Shown here: in pieces, positions 30,304 through 39,565 of the stretch | How the letters are laid out: each line of letters begins with the position of its first letter | Position numbering within the stretch: position 1 is the first letter of the stretch | NCBI GenBank assembly: GCA_014138725.1 | Contig: JACJID010000004.1 | Coordinates: forward strand, 930,001 to 994,000 | DNA: 64,000 nt | Reading direction: 5' to 3' | Origin: Kutzneria viridogrisea | GTDB lineage: Bacteria > Actinomycetota > Actinomycetes > Mycobacteriales > Pseudonocardiaceae | The notes under the pieces: generated by a model | Seen by the model: only the letters and a program-made list of their open reading frames with translations | Told to the model about the DNA's origin: nothing | Database searches by the model: none | Translations under genes and position numbers: made by a program

Positions 30304-30606
30304 TCAGCGCCCGTCCGCCCGGCGCGCTCGCGCGTCGCGGGTCGGCGACCAGGACTCGCCACCGGTGAAACCGGGCCGGAAGCCCGTCTTGTCCTCCACG
30401 GACCTGGACAGCTCGGACTCCCGCTCGGCCATGCCCGCCCGCACGTCGGCGCCGAAGGAGCCCAGGGCACCGGCCATCTCGCGCATGGCGTCGCCCAGGT
30501 TCTCGGCGACCCCGGCGGGGGTGGCCTTGTGGGTCAGCTCGGAGACCTTGCGGCTGATGACGACCCCGGCGGCGACACCGAGACCGAGCCAGAACAACCT
30601 ACTCAT
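30304..30606 (-). CDS. Small membrane-anchored protein (DUF6167-like)
   Basis: A 100-residue protein with one N-terminal hydrophobic helix (FWLGLGVAAGVVISRK) followed by an amphipathic, charged tail ending in DARARRADGR. Genes of this form stand between a DUF948 gene and alaS in many actinobacteria. The ATG overlaps the DUF948 stop in a TGATG. Function is unknown; the pair may organise the cell envelope or be linked to the neighbouring mltG. Confidence 0.75.
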   Translation of the reverse strand: MSRLFWLGLGVAAGVVISRKVSELTHKATPAGVAENLGDAMREMAGALGSFGADVRAGMAERESELSRSVEDKTGFRPGFTGGESWSPTRDARARRADGR

Positions 30607-31016
30607 CAGCGCCTCCCCCGCTTCGTCCTGCGCACGCGCCTGCCCGGGCCCTCTGCCGGGGCGGCTGCCTTGCGCCGTGCCCGTACAGCCTTGCTGATCC
30701 CGTAGGAAAGCGCAGCCGCTTTCACCAGCGGACCGCCGAGGGTCGCGGTGAACAGCGAGGTCAGCGCCGAGACGTTGCCGCTGACGGCACGGGCGTTCGC
30801 GGTGATGCCGTCCACCCGCTCCAGCTGGGTGTTGACGTGGGTCAAGGTGGTGTTGGCCTCCAGGAACAGCGGATCGCTGTTCTCGTGCGCCTTGCGGATG
30901 GCGGTGGTCGCCTCGTCCAGCGTGCGCCCCAGCTTGACCAGCACCCACAACAGCACCAGCACCAGCAGCACGAAGGCACCGGCTGCCACGAGCGCGGCGA
31001 TCTGCTCTGGTGACAC
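30606..31016 (-). CDS. DUF948-domain membrane protein
   Basis: A 136-residue protein with an N-terminal transmembrane helix (AALVAAGAFVLLVLVLLWVLV), an extended coiled-coil-like segment with TLDEATTAIRKAHE and NTQLERVDGITANA, and a basic C-terminus. This is the DUF948 pattern. An ATG seven codons upstream (31037) is possible, but AGGAGG sits directly before the GTG chosen here. It is coupled to the next small gene. Role unknown. Confidence 0.78.
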   Translation of the reverse strand: MSPEQIAALVAAGAFVLLVLVLLWVLVKLGRTLDEATTAIRKAHENSDPLFLEANTTLTHVNTQLERVDGITANARAVSGNVSALTSLFTATLGGPLVKAAALSYGISKAVRARRKAAAPAEGPGRRVRRTKRGRR

Positions 31017-31104
31017 GAACCCTCCTAGCAAGATCATCTATTGCCCGGCGAAGTGCTGATCAGGTTACCGCCACGACAATTCGGTGCCCTGCTGGGATGG
31101 GGGT

Positions 31105-32043
31105 TCAGACGGTGGCGAGCAGGTGCACGCTCAGCACCGAGTAGCCCGCGGGCGCGATGCGGGCCGAGCAGCGGCTCGCCGCGCCGTCGACCGCGGGGCC
31201 CCGGCGCACCGCCACCTCGTACACGCCCTCGGGCGTGCGCACCGAGACGAGCCGGAGGTTCTCGTCCACCGGGTCGGGGCGGCTCTCCCCCACGGCGATC
31301 GCCTCGTCCAGCCCGCGCAGCCCCGCGCGCCTGCGCACGGCGATCTCGGCGTACTGGGCGTAGGCGGTGGGCGCGGAGGTGCGCCCGCGCAACTGGTCGA
31401 GCTGCACCTGACCGGCCAGTGCCGACTTGGCCACCAGCGCGGCCTCGTCCGGGCTGAGCTGCCCGTGCAGGTAGCCGTCCGGCACGACGAGCAGGTTGCC
31501 CGCCCAGCGGTCCCCGCCCACGTGGCTGACCTCCCAGGCCCGGCCGGGGTGGTTCTCACCCAGCGCGGCGGCCACCGGGCGGCCCAGCACGGCGCAGCAC
31601 ATGTCCTTGGTGCCGTGCGTGCAGGCCAGGAACAGCGGACCGGCCACGGGCGTGCCGTGCCCGCCCCGACCACGCGTGACGGCCTCCAGGTCGAGCGCGG
31701 CCAACTCGGCCAGGTCGGCGATCTCCAGCCGCTCCAGCCAGCGCCCGCCCGGCAGGCCGCTGGCCAGGTAGACGGTGCGCGGGGCCCCGGGTTCCCTGCG
31801 GTGGCGCCCCGGCCTGCGGATCAGCAGTGGGCGCAGGCCCGCGGCGCGCAGGGCATCCATCCGCTGGGCCGGGAAGACCTCGTCGCAGACCCGCTCCAGC
31901 GCGTCGGCGGTCCACGGTCCCGGTTGCTCGACGAGCAGCCAGGAGGTCATGTACGCCGCGGTCCCGGCGGGGCTGCCGCCCAGCAGTCTCATGACGGCGG
32001 CACAGCCGGGCAGCGTGTCACCGACCTCGGACCCGTTAGGCAT
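31105..32043 (-). CDS. Sucrase/ferredoxin-like family protein
   Basis: A 312-residue protein of the sucrase/ferredoxin-like family, a thioredoxin-fold 2Fe-2S type. Signature pieces are FLACTHGTKDMCCAVLGRP with three cysteines and WEVSHVGGDRWAGNLLVVP. Members are thought to bind an iron-sulphur cluster and have been linked to iron-siderophore metabolism. A 19-base iron box overlaps its start codon, so repression by an IdeR/DmdR protein in iron-rich conditions is likely. It follows the JmjC gene by 16 bases. Confidence 0.85.
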   Translation of the reverse strand: MPNGSEVGDTLPGCAAVMRLLGGSPAGTAAYMTSWLLVEQPGPWTADALERVCDEVFPAQRMDALRAAGLRPLLIRRPGRHRREPGAPRTVYLASGLPGGRWLERLEIADLAELAALDLEAVTRGRGGHGTPVAGPLFLACTHGTKDMCCAVLGRPVAAALGENHPGRAWEVSHVGGDRWAGNLLVVPDGYLHGQLSPDEAALVAKSALAGQVQLDQLRGRTSAPTAYAQYAEIAVRRRAGLRGLDEAIAVGESRPDPVDENLRLVSVRTPEGVYEVAVRRGPAVDGAASRCSARIAPAGYSVLSVHLLATV

Positions 32044-32054
32044 ACCTAACCTTA
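32036..32054. promoter_or_regulatory. IdeR/DmdR-type iron box across a start codon
   Basis: On the minus strand the 19-mer TAAGGTTAGGTATGCCTAA matches the iron-box consensus TTAGGTTAGGCTAACCTAA at 14 of 19 positions, with intact outer TTAGG/CCTAA repeats. It covers the ATG of the sucrase/ferredoxin-like gene. Repressor binding would block both transcription start and the early coding region. Confidence 0.75.
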
Positions 32055-32059
32055 CACGG

Positions 32060-33250
32060 TCAGCCCAGTGCCAGCATCCCGTGTGTGACCAACTCGCCGA
32101 GCAAAGCTCGCACAGTCCCCCGATCGAGTGTGGGACTGGCCACCTCCACGAGGGATTTCACGGCTACCGGTCCGCCACCGAGCAGGGCGGACAGCACCAC
32201 CCCGGCCGGTTCCGCGAACACCAGCCGCTGACCGCCCGCCGCCAGCGCGACCGTGCCCTGCCCGCGTTCCAGCACCGCCCGCGGCGCGAGCAGCCGCACC
32301 AGCGCCTCGTCCTCGGCGGGCAGCAGCTCGCTGGTCGCCGCGAAGGGCAGGCCGATCCGCGTGTGCGTCGGGGCCTGCGCGTCCCGGTCGGCCAGGAACC
32401 GGTCCACCAGGTCGGTGGCCATCAGCTCGCCCAGCCGGGCCCGCAGCACGGCCGACCGCTGCGCCCGCTCCTGCTCGGAGGCGAACCGGGGCAGGTCCTC
32501 GCGGAACAGCTCCTCCGCGCGGACCTGGTCGGCCAGCCACGCCACCAGGTCCACCCCGGTGGCCCGGTTCACGCCGATCGTCAGGTGCAGGGACTGCTCG
32601 CCGAGCGCGGACACGTCGTGCCAGTGCCCGCGCGGCACGTAGAGCACGTCCCCGTCCTCCAGCACGAAGTCCGCCAGCGGCTCACCCTCCGGGCGCGGCG
32701 GCAGCTCCACGTCGCGCTGCAACGGGGCGGGCCGGGTCACCCCGTGCACCCGCCAGCGCTTGCGGCCCGCGATCTGAACGATGAACGCGTCGTGGTCGTC
32801 CCAGTGCATGTCGAACCCGTGCGTGCGGCCCCAGCCCGCGTACAGGTTGACCTGGATCCGTTCGCGCAGCTCGTGTTCCAGCCGGGCGGCCAGTTCGCCG
32901 ACGGGCTCGACCAGTTCGTGCACGGAGTCCAGCACGAGGGTGGCGCCCGCGCGGAGCTTCTCGGAGAAGGGCGCTGCCAGCAGCTTGGGCACCGGCCCGC
33001 CGCGGCGCGACTCGACCATCTCGGTGTAGCTGTGCGCGGGCACGACCTCGCCGTCCAGCGCGAGGCGCAGCCGGGGGAACTCCAGCCGGTGCTGGCGCAG
33101 CACCCGGTTCAGCTGCGACCAGGGCAGCAGGTCGGCGAACCGGCCGGCAGGACCGGGGAACACCTGGTGGGTGCGGCCCTGTGTGGTGGCGAAGAACTGG
33201 CTGACCTCGACGGGAGCGACGAGGTCAGCCAGCGAGGGGACGGCGCCCAC
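32060..33250 (-). CDS. JmjC-type (cupin-4) 2-oxoglutarate oxygenase
   Basis: A 396-residue oxygenase resembling ribosomal-oxygenase/YcfD-type hydroxylases. The iron site is visible as His149-x-Asp151 in FDMHWDD and a distal His (209 or 211) in LYVPRGHWHDV. The Lys/Arg after AGRKRWRVHG would bind 2-oxoglutarate. The C-terminal 70 residues look like the winged-helix part of the family. Its GTG starts on the base after the stop of a 41-codon gene, a close link between a hydroxylase and a peptide. YcfD hydroxylates ribosomal protein L16, so a housekeeping role is the alternative. Confidence 0.85.
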   Translation of the reverse strand: MGAVPSLADLVAPVEVSQFFATTQGRTHQVFPGPAGRFADLLPWSQLNRVLRQHRLEFPRLRLALDGEVVPAHSYTEMVESRRGGPVPKLLAAPFSEKLRAGATLVLDSVHELVEPVGELAARLEHELRERIQVNLYAGWGRTHGFDMHWDDHDAFIVQIAGRKRWRVHGVTRPAPLQRDVELPPRPEGEPLADFVLEDGDVLYVPRGHWHDVSALGEQSLHLTIGVNRATGVDLVAWLADQVRAEELFREDLPRFASEQERAQRSAVLRARLGELMATDLVDRFLADRDAQAPTHTRIGLPFAATSELLPAEDEALVRLLAPRAVLERGQGTVALAAGGQRLVFAEPAGVVLSALLGGGPVAVKSLVEVASPTLDRGTVRALLGELVTHGMLALG

Positions 33251-33376
33251 TCAGTCGTTGCCGTCGTTGTCCGCCACGGCACCGTTGGCCTTGCCGCGGT
33301 CCACCGCGACCGACAGCGTCTCGACGCCGAGCAGCAGACCGCTGGCCGGGGTGGTGTCCTTGAGTTCCTGAGCCAT
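33251..33376 (-). CDS. 41-residue peptide gene abutting the JmjC oxygenase
   Basis: This short frame is missed by length cut-offs. It reads MAQELKDTTPASGLLLGVET at the start, continues through SVAVDRGKANGAV and ends ADNDGND. GAGG lies seven bases before the ATG. Its stop TGA is followed directly by the GTG of the JmjC gene. The N-terminal half looks like a leader and the C-terminal half is rich in Asp, Asn and Gly, residues that JmjC enzymes can hydroxylate. No cysteine is present, which excludes lanthionine or sactionine chemistry. A precursor-peptide role is my inference. Confidence 0.6.
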   Translation of the reverse strand: MAQELKDTTPASGLLLGVETLSVAVDRGKANGAVADNDGND

Positions 33377-33477
33377 CGCATGACCTCGCAGAGAGTCGGT
33401 TGGCTGAGACAGCGCAACCGTACGTCAGCGGGCGGTTCAAGGTTATCGGTCATTGGGGTGCTTGTGACCTGGACTGA

Positions 33478-33849
33478 TCACACTGCGCGGTCACCCTCAG
33501 GAGGTGGCGTGACCTCGCGGAGCAGCCGTGAATCCCACGGACACCAGTGACAGCCGGGGAGGAATGACCCGCACACTTCGTCCAGGTGATCCTCGATGTA
33601 CTGCATGTCGGCATCGCACAAATCGATCGCGAACTCGAAGAAGGTGATGGTGTCCGGGTCGAGGTGGTAACTCCACTTCAGGTTGTAGGGCGCCGGGCGC
33701 TTGATGATCTTGCCCATCACGTGGACCCTGAACTTCTCCTTGCCGGACAGGATGTCCAGGGCCTCGACGATCCTTCCCTCGTCGGTGAGCTGGAAGATGA
33801 ATTCCTGGTCCCGACTCTGCTTGAATGCGAAATAGCGCGGTGCGGCCAT
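33478..33849 (-). CDS. BP74-like domain protein
   Basis: A 123-residue protein that is a single small domain: PRYFAFKQSRDQEFIFQLTD at the start, PAPYNLKWSYHLDPDTITFF in the middle, and FLPGCHWCPWDSRLLREV near the end. This pattern resembles the N-terminal domain of Dictyostelium BP74 and many short bacterial relatives, often secreted. Here I see no signal peptide. Function is unknown. It lies 101 bases upstream of the peptide gene on the same strand, so it could be co-transcribed with the JmjC unit. Confidence 0.65.
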   Translation of the reverse strand: MAAPRYFAFKQSRDQEFIFQLTDEGRIVEALDILSGKEKFRVHVMGKIIKRPAPYNLKWSYHLDPDTITFFEFAIDLCDADMQYIEDHLDEVCGSFLPGCHWCPWDSRLLREVTPPPEGDRAV

Positions 33850-33976
33850 TTCGGCCCCCGATCGTCCTCAGCTGGACAATCGAGAATATCGACGGAATTG
33901 ACCGGGCAACACTCGCCGACCGACTGACGAGGACTGCCGCCGACCAGCCGATTGCCCTGCCGGGCGGGCGGTGGCA

Positions 33977-34948
33977 CTATCCGCGGGCCAGCCCGGCCAG
34001 CGCCGCGCGGGCCTGCTCGGCGATCACCCGGCGCGGACCGGTCTCGCCCAGCCCCAGCACGTGCTCCAGGGCGAGCCGGTAGGCCCGGTCGAAGGCCTGT
34101 TCCGCGGGCAGTTCGAGGTGCGGACGCACCCCGACCCCCTCCCAGTTCGTGCCGGAGACCGGGTTGATCGACCGCCCGGCGGGCACGGCGGCACGCAGGT
34201 GCGGGCCGATGCGCTGGCGGTTGCCGGGGTGGGCGCCGCCCTTCGTGACCTCGCCGATCAGCGTGGCCCGCTCGAGCTGCTGGAGGTTGTAGGCCAGTTC
34301 CTCCGCACCGGAGAAGGTCTGCGCACTGGTCAGCACGTAGACCGGCTTCGAGTGGCCGAACCGCGGACCCGGCACGTACGGCAGGGTCCAGGACTGCCTG
34401 GTGCGGTCCTCGGCCCGGAAGTACATGTCGCACAGGTGAACCGAGCCCTCCAACAGGTAGCTGCACAGCATGGCCACCATGCCGGGGCTGCCGCCGCCGT
34501 TGCGCCGCAGGTCCAGCAGCAGCACGTCGGTACCGGCGAGCAGGTTCATGGCCGCGGCCGCGGCGGCACCGGAGATGTCGGGATCGAACAGGCGGGTCGT
34601 CTCCAGCAGCCCCACGTTGCCCGCCAACCGCTCCACCCGGTCGAAGCCGTGCCCGGACAACTCGGCCTCAGCCCGGTACAGGTCCTCGTCGAACCACTCG
34701 GGGTCCTCGTTCTCGGGCAGTTCCTCCACGCTGTGCAGCAGTCGCAGGTGCTTGTCCCCGCTGACGGAGAGCAGGTGCTCGGTGACCAGCTCGGCGAAGC
34801 GCTGGTCGTCCAGCCCGGCGTAGGCGTTCGCGGCGGACCGCTCGCGCAGCAGTGCGATCGCGCGTTCCGCCACCTCGGGGAACACGTAGATCCGTTGCAG
34901 GTGAAGGGTCAACAGGTCGATCTCGGCGGCGCGGTTGTCCTCGGGCAT
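33977..34948 (-). CDS. S41-family (tail-specific-like) peptidase
   Basis: A 323-residue protein with an S41 catalytic core. A helical N-terminal region precedes the strand VLLLDLRRNGGGSPGM, and the nucleophile Ser lies in TSAQTFSGAEELAY. The lysine partner is probably in GEVTKGGAHPG. There is no PDZ domain between the parts and no signal peptide, so it resembles the short IRBP-like cytoplasmic members. Substrate unknown. Confidence 0.85.
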   Translation of the reverse strand: MPEDNRAAEIDLLTLHLQRIYVFPEVAERAIALLRERSAANAYAGLDDQRFAELVTEHLLSVSGDKHLRLLHSVEELPENEDPEWFDEDLYRAEAELSGHGFDRVERLAGNVGLLETTRLFDPDISGAAAAAAMNLLAGTDVLLLDLRRNGGGSPGMVAMLCSYLLEGSVHLCDMYFRAEDRTRQSWTLPYVPGPRFGHSKPVYVLTSAQTFSGAEELAYNLQQLERATLIGEVTKGGAHPGNRQRIGPHLRAAVPAGRSINPVSGTNWEGVGVRPHLELPAEQAFDRAYRLALEHVLGLGETGPRRVIAEQARAALAGLARG

Positions 34949-35032
34949 CCGCGCAACCTAGTCGACGGCAGGTGCTCGGTGCCGCCCATTTCCGCACCTG
35001 GCCGACGCGGAGTTGGGCGGCACCGCCACCCA

Positions 35033-36667
35033 CTACAGGTCGCCGATGTCCCCGCCGACCGAGGCGTTGGCCTGGGCCCGGCCCAGGTCGATGCCCACGT
35101 GCAGGCCCGCGGTCCGCTCGATGGTGAACCGGTCGATCTCCTGCCCCCTGTTGGTCACCGTGCGCACCGTGATGCTGGTCTGCTGGCCCCAGAAGGCGGG
35201 TTTGACGTCCAGCGCGACGAAGGCGTACCCGGTGTAGCGGACCCGCGACCAGTGCACGGTCTCGGTGACCTTCTGCTTGCCCCTGGCCCAGTAGTAGGTC
35301 GGCACGTCCCGCAACGGGATCTCGTGCCCGGCATAGCTGTCCGGCGCCGGGAAGGAGTACAGGCTGCGCCCGGCGGAGCCGCAGGTGGCGTAGACGGTGC
35401 CGTCCCGGTCGGGCCGCACGGTGCCGCCGATGGGTACCTCGGTGACCACCGCGCCACCGCGCAGCGCGTCGCTGCGCTCGTAGACGTGGTTGTGCCCGTT
35501 GATGACCAGGTCCACCTTGAACCGGTCGAACAGCGGCACCCACTGCTCGCGGACCCCGCCCTCGGAGGCGTGGCTCTTGGTGGTGGAGTAGGCGCAGTGG
35601 TGGAAGAACACCACGATGAAGTCCACGTCGGCCTGCGAGCGCAGGTAGCTCAGCCTGCGCTTGAGCCACGCGGTCTGGCTGCCCGAGCTGTAGCCCAGGT
35701 TGGCCGGGATCTCGTAGGAGACGTCGTTGGCGTCCAAGGAGATCACGCCGACGTTGCCGTAGATGAACGAGTACACCGTGGGGCAGCCCGAGGGCCCGTT
35801 GCCGGGGAAGTCCCAGCGGGACTGCTGGCCGCCGTAGCCGTGGTCGGTGTAGAGCGCCTCCATGTCGTGGTTGCCGGTGGCGACCATCCACGGCACCTTC
35901 GAGGCGACCGGCTCGATCTGGGTCAGGTAGGCGTCCCACACCTTCGGGTCGAAGGTGTCGTGGGTGTCGTCGTGTACCGAGCCGATGGGCAGCCCGCCGC
36001 CGTTCGGGTCGGCGTAGGCGATGTCCCCGGCCAGCAGGTGGAACACCGGGTTCTGCTGGGCCACAACACCGTTCTCGGCCAGCGCGTCGGTGCTGACGCC
36101 CTGGTCGCCGAAGGCGGTGAAGGTGAACGGGCGCCCGGGGAACCAGCGCTGCGGGGCGGTGCGGAAGGTGGAGATCGCACCGGTGCCGCCGTCCCCGCGG
36201 GCCGGGTCGAAACCGTCGTGGCCCACGGCGTAGTAGTAGGTGTGGCCGGGCCGCAGGTCGCACAGCTCGGCGTGCAGGTAGTACTGGTCGTAGGGCGCGA
36301 TGACCCCGGGAACCTCGGAGTGCAGCGCGCGCACCTCGGCGGGGATCCGCTCGGACAGGTGGCGCGGGTCGGTGCCGTAGCGGACGAAGGGCTTGCGCAC
36401 CGGGACCGGCACCTGCCAGCCCACGCGCATCTGGGTCCTCGGGTTGCGGCCGAATGCCAGGTGCTTGGCGATGGGGGTGACCTTGTCCCCGGCGGCGTAG
36501 GCGAGACCGGGCAGGAACACCGGTCCCGCGGCCACGGCCGCCGCCGTGGCCAGACCGCCGCGCAGCACCGTGCGGCGGCCGAAACGCGTGCGCAGGTACT
36601 CGTGCTGCTCAGCCATGGACAGCCGCTCGGCGAGCTGCTCGGGCACCCCAGTTCTCGGGATTTCCAT
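35033..36667 (-). CDS. Tat-exported purple acid phosphatase-like metallophosphoesterase
   Basis: A 544-residue extracellular phosphatase. A twin-arginine signal (FGRRTVLRGG followed by an Ala-rich core ending GLAYA) starts at about residue 27. A fibronectin-like N-terminal domain (YYYAVGHDG) is followed by the metallophosphoesterase core with motifs AFGDQG, LAGDIAYAD, ATGNHD, VVFFHH and INGHNHVYER. It should bind two metals and release phosphate from organic esters. The ATG at 36616 is an alternative start that gives a shorter Tat n-region; neither start has a strong ribosome site. Confidence 0.9.
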   Translation of the reverse strand: MEIPRTGVPEQLAERLSMAEQHEYLRTRFGRRTVLRGGLATAAAVAAGPVFLPGLAYAAGDKVTPIAKHLAFGRNPRTQMRVGWQVPVPVRKPFVRYGTDPRHLSERIPAEVRALHSEVPGVIAPYDQYYLHAELCDLRPGHTYYYAVGHDGFDPARGDGGTGAISTFRTAPQRWFPGRPFTFTAFGDQGVSTDALAENGVVAQQNPVFHLLAGDIAYADPNGGGLPIGSVHDDTHDTFDPKVWDAYLTQIEPVASKVPWMVATGNHDMEALYTDHGYGGQQSRWDFPGNGPSGCPTVYSFIYGNVGVISLDANDVSYEIPANLGYSSGSQTAWLKRRLSYLRSQADVDFIVVFFHHCAYSTTKSHASEGGVREQWVPLFDRFKVDLVINGHNHVYERSDALRGGAVVTEVPIGGTVRPDRDGTVYATCGSAGRSLYSFPAPDSYAGHEIPLRDVPTYYWARGKQKVTETVHWSRVRYTGYAFVALDVKPAFWGQQTSITVRTVTNRGQEIDRFTIERTAGLHVGIDLGRAQANASVGGDIGDL

Positions 36668-36756
36668 GGCCGCACATGCTTCGGGCACCAGGTGTACGCC
36701 GGGCGACCGGTTGGTGAACAACAGCGGGCGGGTCGCGCACTCCTTAGACTCCGGGG

Positions 36757-37515
36757 GTGGTTCGAAACTTCCTGTCCGGTTTGGGCATGCTGCTGCGCGG
36801 TTTCGGCATCGTGCTGCGTAGTCCGCGCCTGCTGCTGCTCGGCGCGCTGCCCGCGCTGATCACCGGCTCGCTGCTGGTGGCGGCGGTGATCGCGCTGGCC
36901 GTGTGGGCCCCGGACCTGATCGCCTGGGCCACCCCGTTCGCCGACTCCTGGGACTCCACCGCGCGCGAACTGCTGCGCACCGGGCTGGGCATCTCCGCCG
37001 TGGTCGCCACGGCGGCGGTGGGCCTGCTGGTGTTCGCGGCGGTCACGCTGGCCATCGGCGCCCCGTTCTACGAGCGGATCGCCGAACACGTGGAGCGCAA
37101 GCTCGGCGGGGTGCCCGAGCAGGACGTCACCACCTGGTGGCAGGACACCGCCGACAACGCCAAGGTGGTCGGCACGGGTGTGCTGGTGGACGCCGTGTTC
37201 ATGCTGGCCGACTTCATCCCGGTGGTGGGCAGCACGGTGGTGCCGGTGGTCGCGGCCTGCACCAACGCGTGGCTGTTCGGCCTGGAACTGACCGTGGTGC
37301 CGTTCACCCGGCGCGGGCTGCCGCTGGCGGCGCGGCGCGCGCTGCTGGGCCGCAACCGCGCCATGGCACTGGGTTTCGCGCTGCCCTGCTACCTGCTGTG
37401 CCTGGTGCCGCTGGTGGCGATCGTGGTCATGCCCGCCGCCACGGCAGGCGGCGCGCTGCTGGCGCACCGCATGCTGGAGACCGAGGCGGCCAGGGCGGCA
37501 CAGCCTCAGTCCTGA
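36757..37515 (+). CDS. EI24/CysZ-family membrane protein
   Basis: A 252-residue protein with four to five hydrophobic regions and the family pattern [23 protein letters not shown] at the start and [21 protein letters not shown] in the middle. CysZ members import sulphate in proteobacteria; actinobacterial ones are mostly uncharacterised. The start is GTG. Its 3' end overlaps the convergent rarA gene by ten bases, leaving no space for a terminator between them. Confidence 0.85.
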   Translation: MVRNFLSGLGMLLRGFGIVLRSPRLLLLGALPALITGSLLVAAVIALAVWAPDLIAWATPFADSWDSTARELLRTGLGISAVVATAAVGLLVFAAVTLAIGAPFYERIAEHVERKLGGVPEQDVTTWWQDTADNAKVVGTGVLVDAVFMLADFIPVVGSTVVPVVAACTNAWLFGLELTVVPFTRRGLPLAARRALLGRNRAMALGFALPCYLLCLVPLVAIVVMPAATAGGALLAHRMLETEAARAAQPQS

Positions 37516-38861
37516 CCGCGGATGACCCTGCGCAGCCGTGGCACGCGCTCGGCCAGCGCGCGCTCGGCCCCGCGTGAGGTCGGCTGGTAGTAGTCGGTGC
37601 CGACCAGGTCGTCCGGCGGGTACTGCTGGGTCAGCACACCCTCCGGCACGTCGTGCGGGTACCGGTAGCCCTGGGCGTTGCCCAGCTTGGCCGCGCCCGC
37701 GTAGTGCCCGTCGCGCAGGTGCGGCGGGACGTTGCCCACCGCGCCCTTGCGCACGTCGGCCAGCGCCGCGTCGATGCCCACGATCACCGCGTTGGACTTG
37801 GGCGCGGTCGCCAGGTGCACGGCGGCCTGCGCCAGGGCGAGCCGCCCCTCGGGCATGCCGATGAACTGCACGGCGTGCGCCGCGGCAACGCAGACCTGCA
37901 ACGCGGTGGGATCGGCCATGCCCACGTCCTCGCTGGCGTGCACCACCAGCCTGCGCGCGATGAAGCGCGGATCCTCCCCCGCCTCGATCATGCGCGCCAG
38001 GTAGTGCAGGGTCGCGTCCACGTCCGAGCCCCGGATGGACTTGATGAACGCGCTGATCACGTCGTAGTGCTGGTCCCCGTCCCGGTCGTAGCGCACCGCC
38101 GCCTTGTCCACGGTGGCTTCCAGGGTGGCGAGGTCGATCTCGGTGGCACCGGTGGAACTGGCCGACTCGGCGGCGGCCTCCAGCGCGGTCAGCGCACGCC
38201 GCGCGTCGCCACCGGCCAGCCGCACCAGGTGGTCCTCGGCGTCGGCGGCCAACCCCAGCTTGCCGCCCAGCCCGCGCTCGTCGGCCACGGCCCGCCGCAC
38301 GACCTCGCGCACGTCCTCGTCGGTCAGGGACTTGAGTTGCAGCACCAGGGAGCGGGACAGCAGCGGGGAAACCACGGAGAAGAACGGGTTCTCCGTGGTG
38401 GCCGCCACGAGCAGCACGGTGCGGTCCTCCACGGCGCCGAGCAGGGCGTCCTGCTGGGTCTTGGAGAACCGGTGCACCTCGTCGATGAACAGCACGGTGG
38501 CCTCGGCGGTGCGACCCAGTCGGCGACGCGCCTCCTCGATGACGGCACGCACCTCCTTGACCCCGGCCGACAGCGCCGAGAGCGCCACGAACCGGCGGCC
38601 GGTGGCCTGGGACACCAGCGTGGCCAGGGTGGTCTTGCCGGTGCCCGGCGGGCCGTAGAGCATCACCGAGGCGGGGGCCGCGCCCTCCACCAGCCTGCGC
38701 AGCGGGGCGCCCTGGCCCAGCAGGTGCTGCTGGCCGACCACCTCGTCCAGGGACCTGGGCCGCATGCGGACCGCCAGCGGCGCGTTCTCGGCGAGCTTGG
38801 CCTTGCCCTTCTCCTCCACCTCGGCGCCGAACAGGCCCCCGTCGAACAGCGCGTCGTTCAT
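37506..38861 (-). CDS. rarA: Replication-associated recombination protein A (AAA+ ATPase)
   Basis: A 451-residue clamp-loader-like ATPase acting at stalled replication forks. It has [17 protein letters not shown], Walker [13 protein letters not shown], Walker [19 protein letters not shown], sensor 1 [10 protein letters not shown], and the C-terminal RarA domain with [15 protein letters not shown] and GYRYPHD. The start MNDALFD is chosen because the family begins there. The gene belongs to the conserved backbone shared with mycobacteria. Confidence 0.96.
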   Translation of the reverse strand: MNDALFDGGLFGAEVEEKGKAKLAENAPLAVRMRPRSLDEVVGQQHLLGQGAPLRRLVEGAAPASVMLYGPPGTGKTTLATLVSQATGRRFVALSALSAGVKEVRAVIEEARRRLGRTAEATVLFIDEVHRFSKTQQDALLGAVEDRTVLLVAATTENPFFSVVSPLLSRSLVLQLKSLTDEDVREVVRRAVADERGLGGKLGLAADAEDHLVRLAGGDARRALTALEAAAESASSTGATEIDLATLEATVDKAAVRYDRDGDQHYDVISAFIKSIRGSDVDATLHYLARMIEAGEDPRFIARRLVVHASEDVGMADPTALQVCVAAAHAVQFIGMPEGRLALAQAAVHLATAPKSNAVIVGIDAALADVRKGAVGNVPPHLRDGHYAGAAKLGNAQGYRYPHDVPEGVLTQQYPPDDLVGTDYYQPTSRGAERALAERVPRLRRVIRGQD

Positions 38862-38916
38862 TGGGCCGACGCTACCTGTAGGGACTGACAGGCTGGATGT
38901 GGGAGACTTGTTACCC

Positions 38917-39561
38917 GTGTCGACCACCGCCGTTCACCCGCGCGTAGTGCTGCTCGCTGGGCCGTCTGGCTCCGGCAAGACCACCCTCGCCGAGCAGCTG
39001 GGCTGGCCAGTGCTCCGGCTGGACGACTTCTACCGCGAGGGCGACGACCCCGCGCTGCCCCGGGACGCCTCGGGCCGTGCCGACTGGGACCACCCCGAGG
39101 CGTGGAACGCCGACGACGCGCTGGGCGCGGTGATCGAGCTGGCGGCCACCGGGCGGGTGGCCGCGCCGATCTACTCCATCGGCGAGGACCGCAGGGTGGG
39201 CAGCCGCCACGTGGTGCTGGCCGGTGCTCCCCTGTTCTTCGCCGAGGGCCTGTTCGCCGACCGGCTGGTGGCCGACTGCCGCGAGGCCGGGGTGCTGGCC
39301 GACGCCCTGGTGCTCGCCCCGCGCGCGGCCACCACCTTCGTGCGGCGGTTCACCCGCGACGTGGCCGAGGCGCGCAAGCCGGTGTCGACCCTGCTGCGCC
39401 GCGGCCTGCGGCTGTGGCGCGAGCAGCCCGCCGTGGTCCGGCGCTGCCTGGACGCGGGCATGCGCCGGACCACCGCGGACCGGGCCGGTGCGGACATGGC
39501 CCAGTTGCTCGGTTCCTGCGTCGCCGACCCGTCCGGCACGGCCCGGGCGGCCAGTTCCTGA
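38917..39561 (+). CDS. Uridine kinase-like P-loop protein
   Basis: A 214-residue P-loop NTPase with Walker [13 protein letters not shown], the substrate region [13 protein letters not shown] and DWDHPEAW, and [12 protein letters not shown]. This matches uridine kinase/phosphoribulokinase-like proteins that are common in actinobacteria but not proven to phosphorylate uridine. The GTG start lies opposite the rarA promoter region, with only 55 bases between the two starts. Confidence 0.85.
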   Translation: MSTTAVHPRVVLLAGPSGSGKTTLAEQLGWPVLRLDDFYREGDDPALPRDASGRADWDHPEAWNADDALGAVIELAATGRVAAPIYSIGEDRRVGSRHVVLAGAPLFFAEGLFADRLVADCREAGVLADALVLAPRAATTFVRRFTRDVAEARKPVSTLLRRGLRLWREQPAVVRRCLDAGMRRTTADRAGADMAQLLGSCVADPSGTARAASS

Positions 39562-39565
39562 CGGG

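Noticed and set aside
33971-36859. Plus-strand open frame of 962 codons opposite the S41 peptidase and phosphatase genes
   Set aside because: The opposite strand carries two clear enzymes with complete motifs; the plus frame has no recognisable domain.
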